Source: Clostridiales bacterium (GTDB lineage: Bacteria > Bacillota > Clostridia > Christensenellales > Pumilibacteraceae). From it: DNA of 64,000 bases. The stretch covers positions 186,001 through 250,000 of the forward strand of contig JAAVHP010000012.1 in assembly GCA_014799665.1 (NCBI GenBank), in the 5' to 3' direction. The translations under genes were made by a program, and so were the position numbers. Position 1 is the stretch's first letter, and each line of letters opens with the position of its first letter. The notes under the pieces were generated by a model. It was given only the letters and a program-made list of their open reading frames with translations. It did no database searches and was not told where the DNA came from. Below are positions 25,763 through 34,566 of this stretch, one piece after another.

Positions 25763-25883
25763 CCGCGCATTCATCGCGTGATGCGGGTTACGTTTGCCCC
25801 GCCCGCTTGGTCATGTAGGTGGGTCTACACTCCCGTCGCGTGCGGGTCAACTGTTACCCGCCTGACGCGCGACTTCGCGGTCA
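25760..25883. repeat. Long hairpin element, family E copy 2
   Basis: Outer arms TGACCGCG/CGCGGTCA (25760-25767, 25876-25883) and inner GCGGGT/ACCCGC pairing enclose the apex GTAGGTGGGTCTAC (25815-25828). The apical block is nearly identical to copy 1 (18447-18571), but the stems are unrelated in sequence. The first three bases are the pyrB stop codon TGA. Confidence 0.75.
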
Positions 25884-25901
25884 ATATAATAAGGAGATAT
25901 T

Positions 25902-27164
25902 ATGATACTACTTAAAAACGGAACGGTGGTAAACGCCGATAAGATAATCAAGACCGACGTCCTTATCGACGGCGAGATAATAACGTACGTTACGCCCAAT
26001 ATAGAGTGCTTCGGCGCGGAAGTTATAGACTGCGAGGGGAAATTCATTTTGCCCGGGTTTATCGATTTGCACTGCCACCTGCGCGAGCCCGGACAAACTC
26101 ACAAAGAGGATATCGAGAGCGGGTCGCGCGCAGCGCTTGCGGGCGGGTACACGACTGTATGCTGTATGCCAAATACCACGCCGCCGCTCGACACTCCCGC
26201 AATGATGGAGTACGTCAAACTTCGGTCGGAGAAGTGCAATAATGCGGAAGTACTGCCGATTGGTTGTATCACGCGCGGACAAAAGGGCGCGGAGCTGTGC
26301 GAGTACGGCGAAATGAAAAAATCGGGCGCGGTCGCGCTGTCCGACGACGGGCTACCCGTGGCGAGCGGTTCGGTCATGCTCAACGCGCTCAAATATGCCA
26401 AGACCTTCGGGCTTACCGTTTTTTCGCACAGCGAGGATAAGAGCATTTCGGGTAACGGCGTAGTCAACGAGGGCGAGAACGCGACGGTGAGCGGCTTGCG
26501 CGGCATACCCAAAACCGCCGAGAGTGCGGCGATCGCGCGCGATGTTTTGCTTTGCGAGGAAGCGGGCGCCAAGCTCCATGTTTGCCACGTGTCCACCGCC
26601 GAGAGCGTCGATATTATCCGTCAGGCGAAAAAGCGCGGAGTGGACGTCACTTGCGAAACCTGCCCGCATTATTTTTCGGCTACCGACGACGAAATTCTTT
26701 CGTATAACACCAATGCCAAAATCAATCCGCCGCTCCGTTCGGGCGGCGACGTTGCCGCAATAATCGAGGGTATCGAGGACGGTACGATAGACGTTATAGC
26801 GACCGATCACGCGCCGCATTCGTTCGACGAAAAGAACAAAGAATTCGACTACGCGCCGTTCGGAACGGTCGGGTTGGAAACTGCGTTCTCGCTCGCATAC
26901 ACGCAGCTCGTGATGGAAGAAATAATAAGCATCAACGATCTGGTTCGTCTCATGAGCAAGACGCCCGCGGAAATTCTCGGGCTTACCGATAGGGGCGAGA
27001 TCAAAGCGGGCGCGCGCGCCGACATAGCCATAGTCGAACACGCGGAGTATATCGTGGACGCGCAGTCGTTCAAGTCAAAGAGCAAAAACTCGTTGTTTGA
27101 CGGTTGGCGATTGTTTGGAAAGGTCGTAGACGTATTCGTAAAAGGAGAACGTAAAACATTATGA
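25902..27164 (+). CDS. pyrC: Dihydroorotase
   Basis: Closes carbamoyl aspartate to dihydroorotate. Type I metal-dependent amidohydrolase: metal-binding DLHCHLREPGQTHKED, TCETCPHYF and ATDHAPHS with catalytic Asp. 420 aa, normal for the class. AAGGAG precedes the ATG. The end overlaps pyrF by 4 bp. Confidence 0.96.
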   Translation: MILLKNGTVVNADKIIKTDVLIDGEIITYVTPNIECFGAEVIDCEGKFILPGFIDLHCHLREPGQTHKEDIESGSRAALAGGYTTVCCMPNTTPPLDTPAMMEYVKLRSEKCNNAEVLPIGCITRGQKGAELCEYGEMKKSGAVALSDDGLPVASGSVMLNALKYAKTFGLTVFSHSEDKSISGNGVVNEGENATVSGLRGIPKTAESAAIARDVLLCEEAGAKLHVCHVSTAESVDIIRQAKKRGVDVTCETCPHYFSATDDEILSYNTNAKINPPLRSGGDVAAIIEGIEDGTIDVIATDHAPHSFDEKNKEFDYAPFGTVGLETAFSLAYTQLVMEEIISINDLVRLMSKTPAEILGLTDRGEIKAGARADIAIVEHAEYIVDAQSFKSKSKNSLFDGWRLFGKVVDVFVKGERKTL

Positions 27165-28042
27165 AAAACATAGCAGATATACTTGCGGAACGCATTAAAG
27201 CTAAAAATAACCCGACCGTTGCGGGGCTTGATCCTCGGCTCGAATATTTACCCGACGAGCTTCAAAAGTCGGCTACGAGCGACGAGAGCGCGGCAAAAGC
27301 GCTTGTCGAGTTCAACTGCAGCATAATCGACAGCATAAAAGACGTCGTTCCCGCTGTAAAAATTCAGTCGGCGTTCTACGAGGCGTTCGGGCATTGCGGC
27401 GTAAAGGCAATGGAGCAAACCGCCAAGTACGCGCACGATAACGGGCTTATCGTAATGGCGGACGTCAAGCGCAACGACATAGGCACGACCGCCGAGGCGT
27501 ACGCGAAAGCGTTTCTTTTCGGCGAGCTATTCGACTATATCACCGTCAACCCGTATCCCGGCATAGACGGAATCAAACCGTTCACCGACGCGTGCAAGGC
27601 GAACGGCAAAGGCATATTCGTACTCGCGCGTATGTCCAATCCGTCGGCGGCGGATATTCAAAATATGAAGCTCGAAAACGGCGAGCCGCTGTATATGCAC
27701 ATAGGCGGACTTATCGCCGATTGGGGCAAGGAGTTGATAGGCGCGAGTGGATACAGCGCGGTCGGCGCGGTCGTCGGCGCGACTAATCCCGACGAAGCGC
27801 GGCTCCTTCGCAGTAAGCTGAATACCGTTTTCTTCCTCGTGCCGGGCTACGGTGCGCAGGGCGGCAATGGCAAGGACGCGGCGGCTTCCTTCGATAAAAA
27901 GGGCGGCGGCGCGATAGTCAATAATTCGCGCGGAATTATTGCGGCGTACAAGACCGATAAGTACAAGGGCATGAGCTATTTTGACGCGGCGCGCGCTTCC
28001 GCGCTCGACATGGCGAACGATTTGAGGAACGCGCTTGCGTAA
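27161..28042 (+). CDS. pyrF: Orotidine 5'-phosphate decarboxylase (PyrF type 2)
   Basis: Decarboxylates OMP to UMP. The catalytic DVKRNDIGTTAEAYA motif is intact. At 293 aa it belongs to the longer type 2 subfamily (PVAGLDPR-like TVAGLDPRLEYLP near the start and VGATNPDEARLLR) rather than the 230-aa type. The ATG overlaps the pyrC stop. Confidence 0.95.
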   Translation: MKNIADILAERIKAKNNPTVAGLDPRLEYLPDELQKSATSDESAAKALVEFNCSIIDSIKDVVPAVKIQSAFYEAFGHCGVKAMEQTAKYAHDNGLIVMADVKRNDIGTTAEAYAKAFLFGELFDYITVNPYPGIDGIKPFTDACKANGKGIFVLARMSNPSAADIQNMKLENGEPLYMHIGGLIADWGKELIGASGYSAVGAVVGATNPDEARLLRSKLNTVFFLVPGYGAQGGNGKDAAASFDKKGGGAIVNNSRGIIAAYKTDKYKGMSYFDAARASALDMANDLRNALA

Positions 28043-28067
28043 GCTTAACTCGATAGAGGACGAACAA

Positions 28068-28826
28068 ATGAAACCGATCAAAGCTCAACTTATAATCAAG
28101 TCGATAGAAAAACACGGGAACAATATTTACCGCGTAGAATGCGAGAGCGAGCAAAAGCTTCCGCCTATCCACGCGGGACAGTTCGCGCATCTAAAAGTGC
28201 CGAACAAGGATCTGCGCCGACCGATTTGCGTATACCGCAATACCGAGCGCACGATCACGTTCATTATAGCCGACGTGGGTGAGGGTACGCACGCGCTATT
28301 GTCGCAGGGTAAGGGCGCTCGGTTCGATGCGCTTCTTCCGCTCGGTAACGGATTCCCCATACTGCCCGACAAAACGAATATCGCGGTGCTCGGCGGCGGT
28401 ACGGGCTGCGCGCCGCTACTTAAAATCGCCGAGGACAATCCGTCGCTCAATACAACGGCTATTCTCGGTTTTCCCAATGCGGCGGTCAAGGACGCGTACG
28501 GCAATGATTTCGATAAGCATTTCAAGCGCGTGTGCTACTGCACCGACGACGGAAGCCTGGGGTATAAAGGTTTCCCGACCGAGCTCTTGACCGAAATCGT
28601 GCCGGAGGTCTTATACGTTTGCGGCGCGCCCGGCATGGTGCGCACGGCTAAGGAATACTGCCGCAAGCTCGGCGTGATCGGGTTTGTCAGCATGGAACAG
28701 CGCATGGGCTGCGGCGTCGGCGCGTGCCTTGTGTGTTCGGTCAAGGTCATGCAGGACGGCAAAGAAAAGCTTCTTCGTGCCTGTGCCGACGGACCTGTAT
28801 TTCCTATTGAGGACTTACTTCTTTAG
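28068..28826 (+). CDS. pyrK: Dihydroorotate dehydrogenase B, electron-transfer subunit
   Basis: 252-residue FAD and [2Fe-2S] protein that passes electrons from PyrD to NAD+. The FAD-binding barrel is followed by VLGGGTGCAPLLKIA (nucleotide binding) and C-terminal cysteines GCGVGACLVCSV...RACADGPVF. The ATG at 28068 has AGAGGA upstream; the in-frame TTG at 28035 overlaps pyrF and has none. The last codons and the TAG stop form the left arm and loop of a hairpin. Confidence 0.94.
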   Translation: MKPIKAQLIIKSIEKHGNNIYRVECESEQKLPPIHAGQFAHLKVPNKDLRRPICVYRNTERTITFIIADVGEGTHALLSQGKGARFDALLPLGNGFPILPDKTNIAVLGGGTGCAPLLKIAEDNPSLNTTAILGFPNAAVKDAYGNDFDKHFKRVCYCTDDGSLGYKGFPTELLTEIVPEVLYVCGAPGMVRTAKEYCRKLGVIGFVSMEQRMGCGVGACLVCSVKVMQDGKEKLLRACADGPVFPIEDLLL

Positions 28827-28838
28827 GCAAAGAAGTAA
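28813..28838 (+). terminator. Hairpin overlapping the pyrK stop codon
   Basis: CTTACTTCTTT pairs with AAAGAAGTAAG around a four-base loop and is followed by CAAGAAACC. The same design recurs at 20421-20444 and, with other bases, at 32723-32757. There is no long T tract directly after, so it may be an attenuator or processing site rather than a full terminator, since pyrD follows. Confidence 0.5.
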
Positions 28839-28893
28839 GCAAGAAACCTGTATTTTAATTTTTTATACTTTCTTTCAGAAAAGGATTTGAGTT

Positions 28894-29802
28894 ATGAACT
28901 TAAAAACAACGATAGCGGGCGTAGAGTTCAAAAACCCGATAATCGCGGCTTCCGGCACGTTTGGGTTCGGCAGAGAATACAATAATTTTTACGACGTTGG
29001 ACTTCTCGGCGGTATAAGCTCCAAGGGACTTACGTTAGAGCCGAGGCAGGGCAATCAGCCCGTTCGTATTGCCGAAACGCCGTCGGGTATGCTCAATAGC
29101 GTGGGCTTGCAAAACCCCGGCGTGGAAGCGTTTATCGAGTATGAGCTTCCGTTCATGCGGCAGACTGGCGCGGTCGTAATAGCCAATGCCGCGGGCGCGT
29201 GCGAGAGCGACTACGTGCGCATAGTCGAGATATTGAGCGAAGCCGACGTCGACATGATCGAGCTTAATATATCCTGTCCTAACGTTAAAAAGGGCGGTAT
29301 GGCGTTCGGCGTCGATCCCGAAGGCGTTAAGCATATCGTAGGCGCGGTGAGAAAGGTTTGCAAAAAACCGCTTATAGTCAAGCTTACGCCCAACGTTGCA
29401 GACATAGCAAAGAACGCGCTCGCCGCCGAAAACGCGGGCGCGGATGCGGTCAGTCTTATAAATACGATAGCCGCAATGGCGGTCGATTATAAAACACGCA
29501 AGCCCGTACTTAAAGCGGTGACGGGAGGCTTAAGCGGTCCGTGCGTAAAACCGATCGCTTTAAGAATGGTATACGAGTGCTATAAGTCCGTTCATATTCC
29601 CATCATAGGCATGGGTGGCATTATGACGGGCAAGGACGTTTGCGAGTTTATGCTTTGCGGCTCGGCGGCGGTGCAGGTCGGCTCGGCTAATATTTTCGAT
29701 CCGTACGCCGCTTTAACAATAGTAAATGAGTTGACAAACCTTTGCGAAAGTGATAATATAGACGATATACGAACACTAATCGGAGGTATATCCGTTGACT
29801 GA
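28894..29802 (+). CDS. pyrD: Dihydroorotate dehydrogenase B, catalytic subunit
   Basis: FMN TIM-barrel enzyme oxidising dihydroorotate to orotate. Catalytic Cys is in NISCPNVKKGG, as in class 1B; IIGMGGIMTGKDVCEFMLCGS matches the FMN phosphate-binding end. 302 aa. Paired with PyrK it uses NAD+, suited to an anaerobe. AAAGGAT precedes the ATG. It overlaps pyrE by 8 bp. Confidence 0.96.
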   Translation: MNLKTTIAGVEFKNPIIAASGTFGFGREYNNFYDVGLLGGISSKGLTLEPRQGNQPVRIAETPSGMLNSVGLQNPGVEAFIEYELPFMRQTGAVVIANAAGACESDYVRIVEILSEADVDMIELNISCPNVKKGGMAFGVDPEGVKHIVGAVRKVCKKPLIVKLTPNVADIAKNALAAENAGADAVSLINTIAAMAVDYKTRKPVLKAVTGGLSGPCVKPIALRMVYECYKSVHIPIIGMGGIMTGKDVCEFMLCGSAAVQVGSANIFDPYAALTIVNELTNLCESDNIDDIRTLIGGISVD

Positions 29803-30370
29803 TAACGTTATGCAGCTTTTCGAGCAGTCGGGTGCGGTGCTTCACGGACATTTTATTCTTACGTCCGGACTTCATTCCGACACGTATATGCAGTGTGCCA
29901 AGCTTTTCGAGTTCTGCGATATATCCGAAAAACTTTGCCGTATGGCGGCGGATAAGCTCAAAAAGTACAACGCCGACGTGATCGTTTCGCCGGCTGTCGG
30001 CGCTATAATATTCGGCTACGAGCTCGGTAAACAGCTTGGACTTCCCAATATGTTCGCCGAGCGCGAAAAGGACGGCAACTTCGCGTTGCGCCGTGGCTTT
30101 GAGCTTAAAAAGGGCAGTAAAGTCATCATTGCCGAAAACGTAGTAACTACGGGCGGCTCGGTCGTGGAAGTTATCGAGCTTGTCAAAAAATTGGGCGGCG
30201 AGGTGGTTGCCGTTGCCGAGGTCGTCGACCGCAGCGGCGGCAAAGTTGATTTCGGCGTACCCAACGAGAGCCTTCTTCAAATAGATGTTAAAACGTACAA
30301 GCCCGAAGAATGCCCTATGTGCAAGGCGGGCACTGCTGCAGTCAAACCCGGTTCAAAAGGTCTTAAATAA
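29795..30370 (+). CDS. pyrE: Orotate phosphoribosyltransferase
   Basis: Transfers phosphoribose from PRPP to orotate. The PRPP motif is IIAENVVTTGGSVVEVIE. 191 aa. I keep the TTG start at 29795 because GGAGGT lies 7 nt upstream of it, inside pyrD; the next ATG at 29810 would be 22 nt from that site. It closes the pyr cluster. Confidence 0.95.
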   Translation: MTDNVMQLFEQSGAVLHGHFILTSGLHSDTYMQCAKLFEFCDISEKLCRMAADKLKKYNADVIVSPAVGAIIFGYELGKQLGLPNMFAEREKDGNFALRRGFELKKGSKVIIAENVVTTGGSVVEVIELVKKLGGEVVAVAEVVDRSGGKVDFGVPNESLLQIDVKTYKPEECPMCKAGTAAVKPGSKGLK

Positions 30371-30424
30371 ATCGATACCGACAAAAAGTCGTTTCGTATA
30401 TATTTTATTCGGAAGGTAAATAAT

Positions 30425-30775
30425 ATGGCTAAAAAACAAAAGACCACGCGCACCACGCAAACCACGCGTACTACCCGTACTTCGTCGGGTACAGGCATTT
30501 CGCTCAATAAGTTCGCGTTTTGGATCGTAGTCGCTATCGGTATCGCAATGCTCGTGTCGGGCGTGCTCAACTTCTTTAACTGGTCTTGGGTCAACGCGGC
30601 GTGCAGCTGGATAATGAGCTTGTGCTTCGCACTCGGTATGTTCGTACCCGTCATACTCTCGTACAGGGTAGCGCGCAACAAGGGAACGGGTTGGTTCGTT
30701 CTTTGGATAATACTCGTGGTATTTGTAGTATTCGGTCTTGTGTCGCGCATCATTGGTTTGATTAGATTTTTCTAA
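30425..30775 (+). CDS. Small three-helix membrane protein
   Basis: 116 residues. The first 25 residues are cationic and Thr-rich (KKQKTTRTTQTTRTTRT). Three hydrophobic helices follow (FAFWIVVAIGIAMLVSGVL, WIMSLCFALGMFVPVILSY, FVLWIILVVFVVFGLVSRII). No family recognised. GGAAGG precedes the ATG. It pairs with the next small membrane gene, 36 bp away. Confidence 0.75.
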   Translation: MAKKQKTTRTTQTTRTTRTSSGTGISLNKFAFWIVVAIGIAMLVSGVLNFFNWSWVNAACSWIMSLCFALGMFVPVILSYRVARNKGTGWFVLWIILVVFVVFGLVSRIIGLIRFF

Positions 30776-30811
30776 AATAAATTACTCGGTAAAACATTCA
30801 AAGGAAACATT

Positions 30812-31132
30812 ATGGCTGTCAAGAAAAAACGTAACGTGTTCGTCCGTTATTTCACACCGTTCGGATTGCGTCAAGTCGGCGATATCGCAATGATTATAGG
30901 CTTCATTTTGCTTATCGTCGGACTCGCTACTGTCGACGGCGTTCTTATAGCAGGAATTATTTGCTATCTTTTGGGCTCCGGCATAGCGATTGCGCGGTGC
31001 TGTATGGTGCTGTTCGCCAAGGATGTAAACCACCGCGATCCCGCTTACAAGTCGGCGATAATCAACGTGGCGATCATGGGTGTGCTCTTCGCGCTCGCCG
31101 TGTTTTGCTTGGTGTGGGTGTTCGTTGCGTAA
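30812..31132 (+). CDS. Small membrane protein
   Basis: 106 residues with a basic N-terminus (AVKKKRN) and three hydrophobic segments (IAMIIGFILLIVGLATV, VLIAGIICYLLGSGIAIA, INVAIMGVLFALAVFCLVW). No family recognised. AAAGGAAAC precedes the ATG. It is followed by a strong terminator, ending the unit that begins at 30425 or in the pyr cluster. Confidence 0.75.
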   Translation: MAVKKKRNVFVRYFTPFGLRQVGDIAMIIGFILLIVGLATVDGVLIAGIICYLLGSGIAIARCCMVLFAKDVNHRDPAYKSAIINVAIMGVLFALAVFCLVWVFVA

Positions 31133-31145
31133 ATCGGTAATATAG

Positions 31146-31175
31146 AACCGCGTAGCTGTACGCGGTTTTTTCTTT
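31146..31175 (+). terminator. Terminator
   Basis: AACCGCGTA/TACGCGGTT hairpin followed by TTTTCTTTT. Confidence 0.88.
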
Positions 31176-31193
31176 TAACGGTATTGTGTAATT

Positions 31194-31901
31194 ATGGTGA
31201 AGAAATATAAAAAGACCGATCGCTCGTCGTATACACTCGGCGCGACGGTCACAATGGAGCTATTGAATAAAAAGCCCGAGTGCGCGCGGACGGTTTACAT
31301 ATCGCCTAAGTCCGACGTAGCGGCTGTAAAGAATAAGGCTAACGCGCTTGGTCTCAACGTAGTCGAGGGAGAGAAAGCTTTTAATATTTTAAGCCCCAAA
31401 GAAAACTGCTTCGTAATAGGCGAGTTCGATAAGTTCGAAAGTACGGTAGTCGCCGACAGGCACCATATAGTGCTCGTAAACCCGTCAAATAGCGGCAACC
31501 TCGGCACTATCATTCGCGATATAGCTGCGTTCGATTGCGCCGATCTCGTGATAATCAAACCCGCCGTCGATATCTTCGATCCCAAAACGGTACGTGCGAG
31601 TATGGGCGCGGTTTTCGATATAAACTTCCAATGCTTCGACAGTTTCGACGAGTATGTGGAAAGTGTAGGCGCAGGGCATGAAATCGTTCCGTTCATGTTG
31701 TGCGGCAGTCCGTTCGGTAAAAAGGACTTTTCGGGCGATAAAAAATACTCGCTGGTGTTCGGCAACGAGGCTACGGGCTTGCCGCAGGAGTTTTCCAAGT
31801 ATAACGCAGTTAGGATAGAGCAATCGAATAAAGTTGACAGTCTTAATCTGTCGGTCGCAACCTCGATCGCGCTGTATAAGCTATACGTTTCTGGGGTGTG
31901 A
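31194..31901 (+). CDS. SpoU/TrmH-family RNA 2'-O-methyltransferase
   Basis: 235 residues. The SPOUT methyltransferase motifs are VLVNPSNSGNLGTIIRDIAAF (motif 1), LVFGNEATGLPQEF (motif 2) and IEQSNKVDSLNLSVATSIALY (motif 3). The N-terminal third is a short substrate-binding region. Target RNA is not inferable. There is little ribosome binding site; the ATG lies just after the terminator. It overlaps nothing but ends 2 bp before the HAD gene start. Confidence 0.9.
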   Translation: MVKKYKKTDRSSYTLGATVTMELLNKKPECARTVYISPKSDVAAVKNKANALGLNVVEGEKAFNILSPKENCFVIGEFDKFESTVVADRHHIVLVNPSNSGNLGTIIRDIAAFDCADLVIIKPAVDIFDPKTVRASMGAVFDINFQCFDSFDEYVESVGAGHEIVPFMLCGSPFGKKDFSGDKKYSLVFGNEATGLPQEFSKYNAVRIEQSNKVDSLNLSVATSIALYKLYVSGV

Positions 31902-31903
31902 GC

Positions 31904-32710
31904 ATGAAAACGCTGTACGTAACCGATCTCGACGGTACGCTGCTTAAAAAGGATCAAACGGTATCTGAGTATTCCAAGCGCATTATCAACGATCTTATAA
32001 GTCGCGGCGAGCTGATCACGTACGCGACGGCGCGGAGCGGCGAAACGGCAGGTATTGTCACGGCGGGACTGAATATAAAAGCGCCGAGTATCCTTTATAA
32101 CGGTGCGTTTATATGCGACGCAAGCGGAAAAATCATCTTGTCGCATACGTTTACCGAACGCGACAAAGAAATGATTTCCGAATTGATTGCCGCAGGGATA
32201 TATTCGATAGTTTATGCGATAAGGAACGGGCAGGAAAAGTTTTCGTTTATACCCGATAAAATAAGTCGCGCGGGGTTAGAGTTTAATAATACGCGCAAAA
32301 CGTGTACTAGATATAACCCTGTTAAAACGATTAGAGAGCTGTACGACGGCGAAACGTTTTATATTACGATCATCGACGATTGCGACAAGTTAAAGCCGTT
32401 TTATGAAAAATATAAGAAGAATTACAATTGTGTGTTTTCAAAAGATATCTACTCGGGCGAGTATTGGTTGGAAATTATGCACCGACACGCAAATAAGGCA
32501 GACGCGGTGTTTGAGTTAAAACAAATGCTTGGCTGTCGGCTCGTAGTTTTCGGCGATGAAAAGAACGATATAGATATGTTCCGTATAGCAGACGAGTGCT
32601 ATGCAGTGGAAAACGCGGTCGACGAATTGAAGGCGATAGCAACGGCGGTAATACCCGATAACGAATCTGACGGCGTAGCAAAACAACTTATAAAACTTAT
32701 CGGCAATTGA
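31904..32710 (+). CDS. Cof-type HAD phosphatase
   Basis: 268-residue haloacid dehalogenase-superfamily hydrolase. Motif I is VTDLDGTLLKKD with the nucleophilic Asp, motif II Ser/Thr is in YATARSGE, and motif IV is VVFGDEKNDIDMF. The C2-type cap domain lies between. Substrate unknown, usually sugar phosphates or flavin/PLP phosphates. The ATG at 31904 is preferred over the GTG at 31898 because GGGGTG precedes it and the motif I spacing is then normal. Confidence 0.88.
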   Translation: MKTLYVTDLDGTLLKKDQTVSEYSKRIINDLISRGELITYATARSGETAGIVTAGLNIKAPSILYNGAFICDASGKIILSHTFTERDKEMISELIAAGIYSIVYAIRNGQEKFSFIPDKISRAGLEFNNTRKTCTRYNPVKTIRELYDGETFYITIIDDCDKLKPFYEKYKKNYNCVFSKDIYSGEYWLEIMHRHANKADAVFELKQMLGCRLVVFGDEKNDIDMFRIADECYAVENAVDELKAIATAVIPDNESDGVAKQLIKLIGN

Positions 32711-32722
32711 TTGCACAATAAA

Positions 32723-32757
32723 AACCTACTTTCTTTTTTCAAAAGAGAAAGTAGGTT
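32723..32757. terminator. Bidirectional terminator between convergent genes
   Basis: AACCTACTTTCTTTT pairs with AAGAGAAAGTAGGTT with one mismatch, with A-rich and T-rich flanks on the two sides. It serves the HAD gene and the opposing rqcH gene, whose stop codon overlaps its edge. Confidence 0.75.
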
Positions 32758-34441
32758 AATTTTTTGGAGTGACGAAAATCGTTTTATACTCTTTGTATTC
32801 GACCCTGCCGCCGCCGTGCGGATACACGAATTTAATAAGCGTGTAATCGACGGGCACGTGATCGGCCCCTCGCGCCTGCGAATAGTATGCGGCGATTTCG
32901 GCGGCGCGTGTAAGCTGTTCGTCGGTGGGCGAGGAAGCTTTAAGCACCGCGTGCGAGCCGTGCGCATCCTTAACGTGCAGCCACGTATCGGTTCGCGACG
33001 CGCTTCTGGTAATTCGGTCGTTCTGTGCATGGTTCTTGCCGACGAGCAGTTCCGCGCCGAACACGTCGAACTTGTACGCCTCTGACGGGATAGGCTTTTG
33101 TTTGAGCCGCTTATTTTCGGGGCGAATAAGCCCGAGCGAAACAAGCTCCTGCCGCACCTCGTCAAGCTCGCGCTTGTCTGTGCACAGTTCAAGCTCGGTG
33201 GAAATCGCGTCGAGCTCGAACAGCGCGTCGGTCGCTTTTTTGATAGCGTCCTCGGCATAGACCGCCGCTTTTTTCTTTTTGGTATACGCCTTGTAGTGCG
33301 CCGCGGCGTTCTGTTGTGCGTTCTTGGTTATATCGAGCGATATCGTGATTTGTCCGCCGTTCTCGTCGTAAAAATTATCGACGGTGACCGACGGATCGCC
33401 GCGCTTGATCTTGTAAATATTCGCGGTGATAAGGTCTCCGATCATCCTGTCATCCTCGGCGCGTTCGCTCTCCGCCTTTTTGGCGTTCGCTTCGGCAAGC
33501 CGTTTTTTGTTCTTCGTGACCGCGTTCTTGACGGCGGCTTTAAGCGGTTTTATATACGCCGTGAAATCGCTCGCCGCAAACAATGCCGAGTAGTACGCAT
33601 CCATAGCGGCGTTGAGCGCAGGGTAGCGCACGACCTTTCCGCCGCATACCGAATAGGGCGAAATAAAATAATCGAGCGGCTTGCCCGTGTTCTCGTCAAA
33701 CGTTACCGCAGGTTCTGTTTGACAGGTATACATCGCTTGTGCTGCGCCGATAAACTTATCTATTACCTCGTCTTTCGGCTGCGCATCGTCGTTGATACCA
33801 AGCCTAAGAAATATCTCGTTTACGGTCGCGTCGGCAAGCCCCGCAACGCACTTGTTGGCGGCGGCGCGCGCGGATAAGCCCGTCGTTTGCATTATAACGG
33901 CTTTTAGCTCGATTTCGTCAAACACCCCGACCCGACCCGTGGGGTTGGGGAGAGCGTACGGCAGCCCGTTAAAAACGGCGCGCTTGCCCTCGATCTCGGC
34001 GGAAATTTTGCGCAGCGCATTGCCTATGATCCCGTCCCGCTCGACGAAAATTATATTGGCGCACTTGCCCGTAAGCTCGGCTTTAAGGCTGTACGAAACG
34101 CGTTCTCTCAGCTCGTCGAGCGCCGAGAACTCAAACGAGATCATGCGCTCGCACCGTTCTTTGGTTATAGCCGTAAGTACCGCGCCCGTCAGCCGTTTGC
34201 GAAAATACATGAGCGTGCCCGACGCCGTTTCGGGGTTCTTGTATTGCATGGTCGTAATATGCACGCGCGGCAGTGACGGATTGCACGACAAAAGCAGACG
34301 ATGGTTGCCCTGCGCCGTGTGCATGAGCAAAATCAGCGTGTCGGCGTTCGGCATCGTCACCTTATCCACGCGTCCGCCTACGAGAAAGTCGAGCTCCTCG
34401 GCGGCGCGGTATATCGTTAAAGCGTCCTTAGGCATAGCCAT
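32756..34441 (-). CDS. rqcH: RqcH/NFACT ribosome-associated quality control protein
   Basis: 561 residues: NFACT-N domain, helix-hairpin-helix, long coiled coil (about 280-420), and C-terminal NFACT-R domain (TWLHVKDAHGSHAVLKA). RqcH binds obstructed 50S subunits and directs alanine tailing of stalled chains, which are then degraded by ClpXP, encoded nearby. The family's conserved Asp-Arg pair near residue 97-98 appears here as Glu98-Arg99 (TKERCERMISFEF), a change worth noting. Formerly called fibronectin-binding protein. Transcribed against its neighbours. Confidence 0.92.
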   Translation of the reverse strand: MAMPKDALTIYRAAEELDFLVGGRVDKVTMPNADTLILLMHTAQGNHRLLLSCNPSLPRVHITTMQYKNPETASGTLMYFRKRLTGAVLTAITKERCERMISFEFSALDELRERVSYSLKAELTGKCANIIFVERDGIIGNALRKISAEIEGKRAVFNGLPYALPNPTGRVGVFDEIELKAVIMQTTGLSARAAANKCVAGLADATVNEIFLRLGINDDAQPKDEVIDKFIGAAQAMYTCQTEPAVTFDENTGKPLDYFISPYSVCGGKVVRYPALNAAMDAYYSALFAASDFTAYIKPLKAAVKNAVTKNKKRLAEANAKKAESERAEDDRMIGDLITANIYKIKRGDPSVTVDNFYDENGGQITISLDITKNAQQNAAAHYKAYTKKKKAAVYAEDAIKKATDALFELDAISTELELCTDKRELDEVRQELVSLGLIRPENKRLKQKPIPSEAYKFDVFGAELLVGKNHAQNDRITRSASRTDTWLHVKDAHGSHAVLKASSPTDEQLTRAAEIAAYYSQARGADHVPVDYTLIKFVYPHGGGRVEYKEYKTIFVTPKN

Positions 34442-34492
34442 ATTGTAGCATACTAAATGTTTTTTGTAAATCGTTTATATATCGAAGAATGA

Positions 34493-34521
34493 TTGACAAG
34501 TTTAATCTATCATGATAAAAT
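34493..34521 (+). promoter_or_regulatory. Promoter of tig
   Basis: TTGACA (34493-34498), 17-bp spacer, TAAAAT (34516-34521). Confidence 0.7.
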
Positions 34522-34537
34522 ATATAGGTTATATATC

Positions 34538-34555
34538 ATAGGCGAGTATGCCTAT
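34538..34555 (+). promoter_or_regulatory. Leader hairpin abutting the tig ribosome binding site
   Basis: ATAGGC/GCCTAT with a six-base loop ends 1 nt before GGAGG (34557-34561). It could affect ribosome access, for example with temperature; this is inference. Confidence 0.4.
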
Positions 34556-34566
34556 TGGAGGAATTC

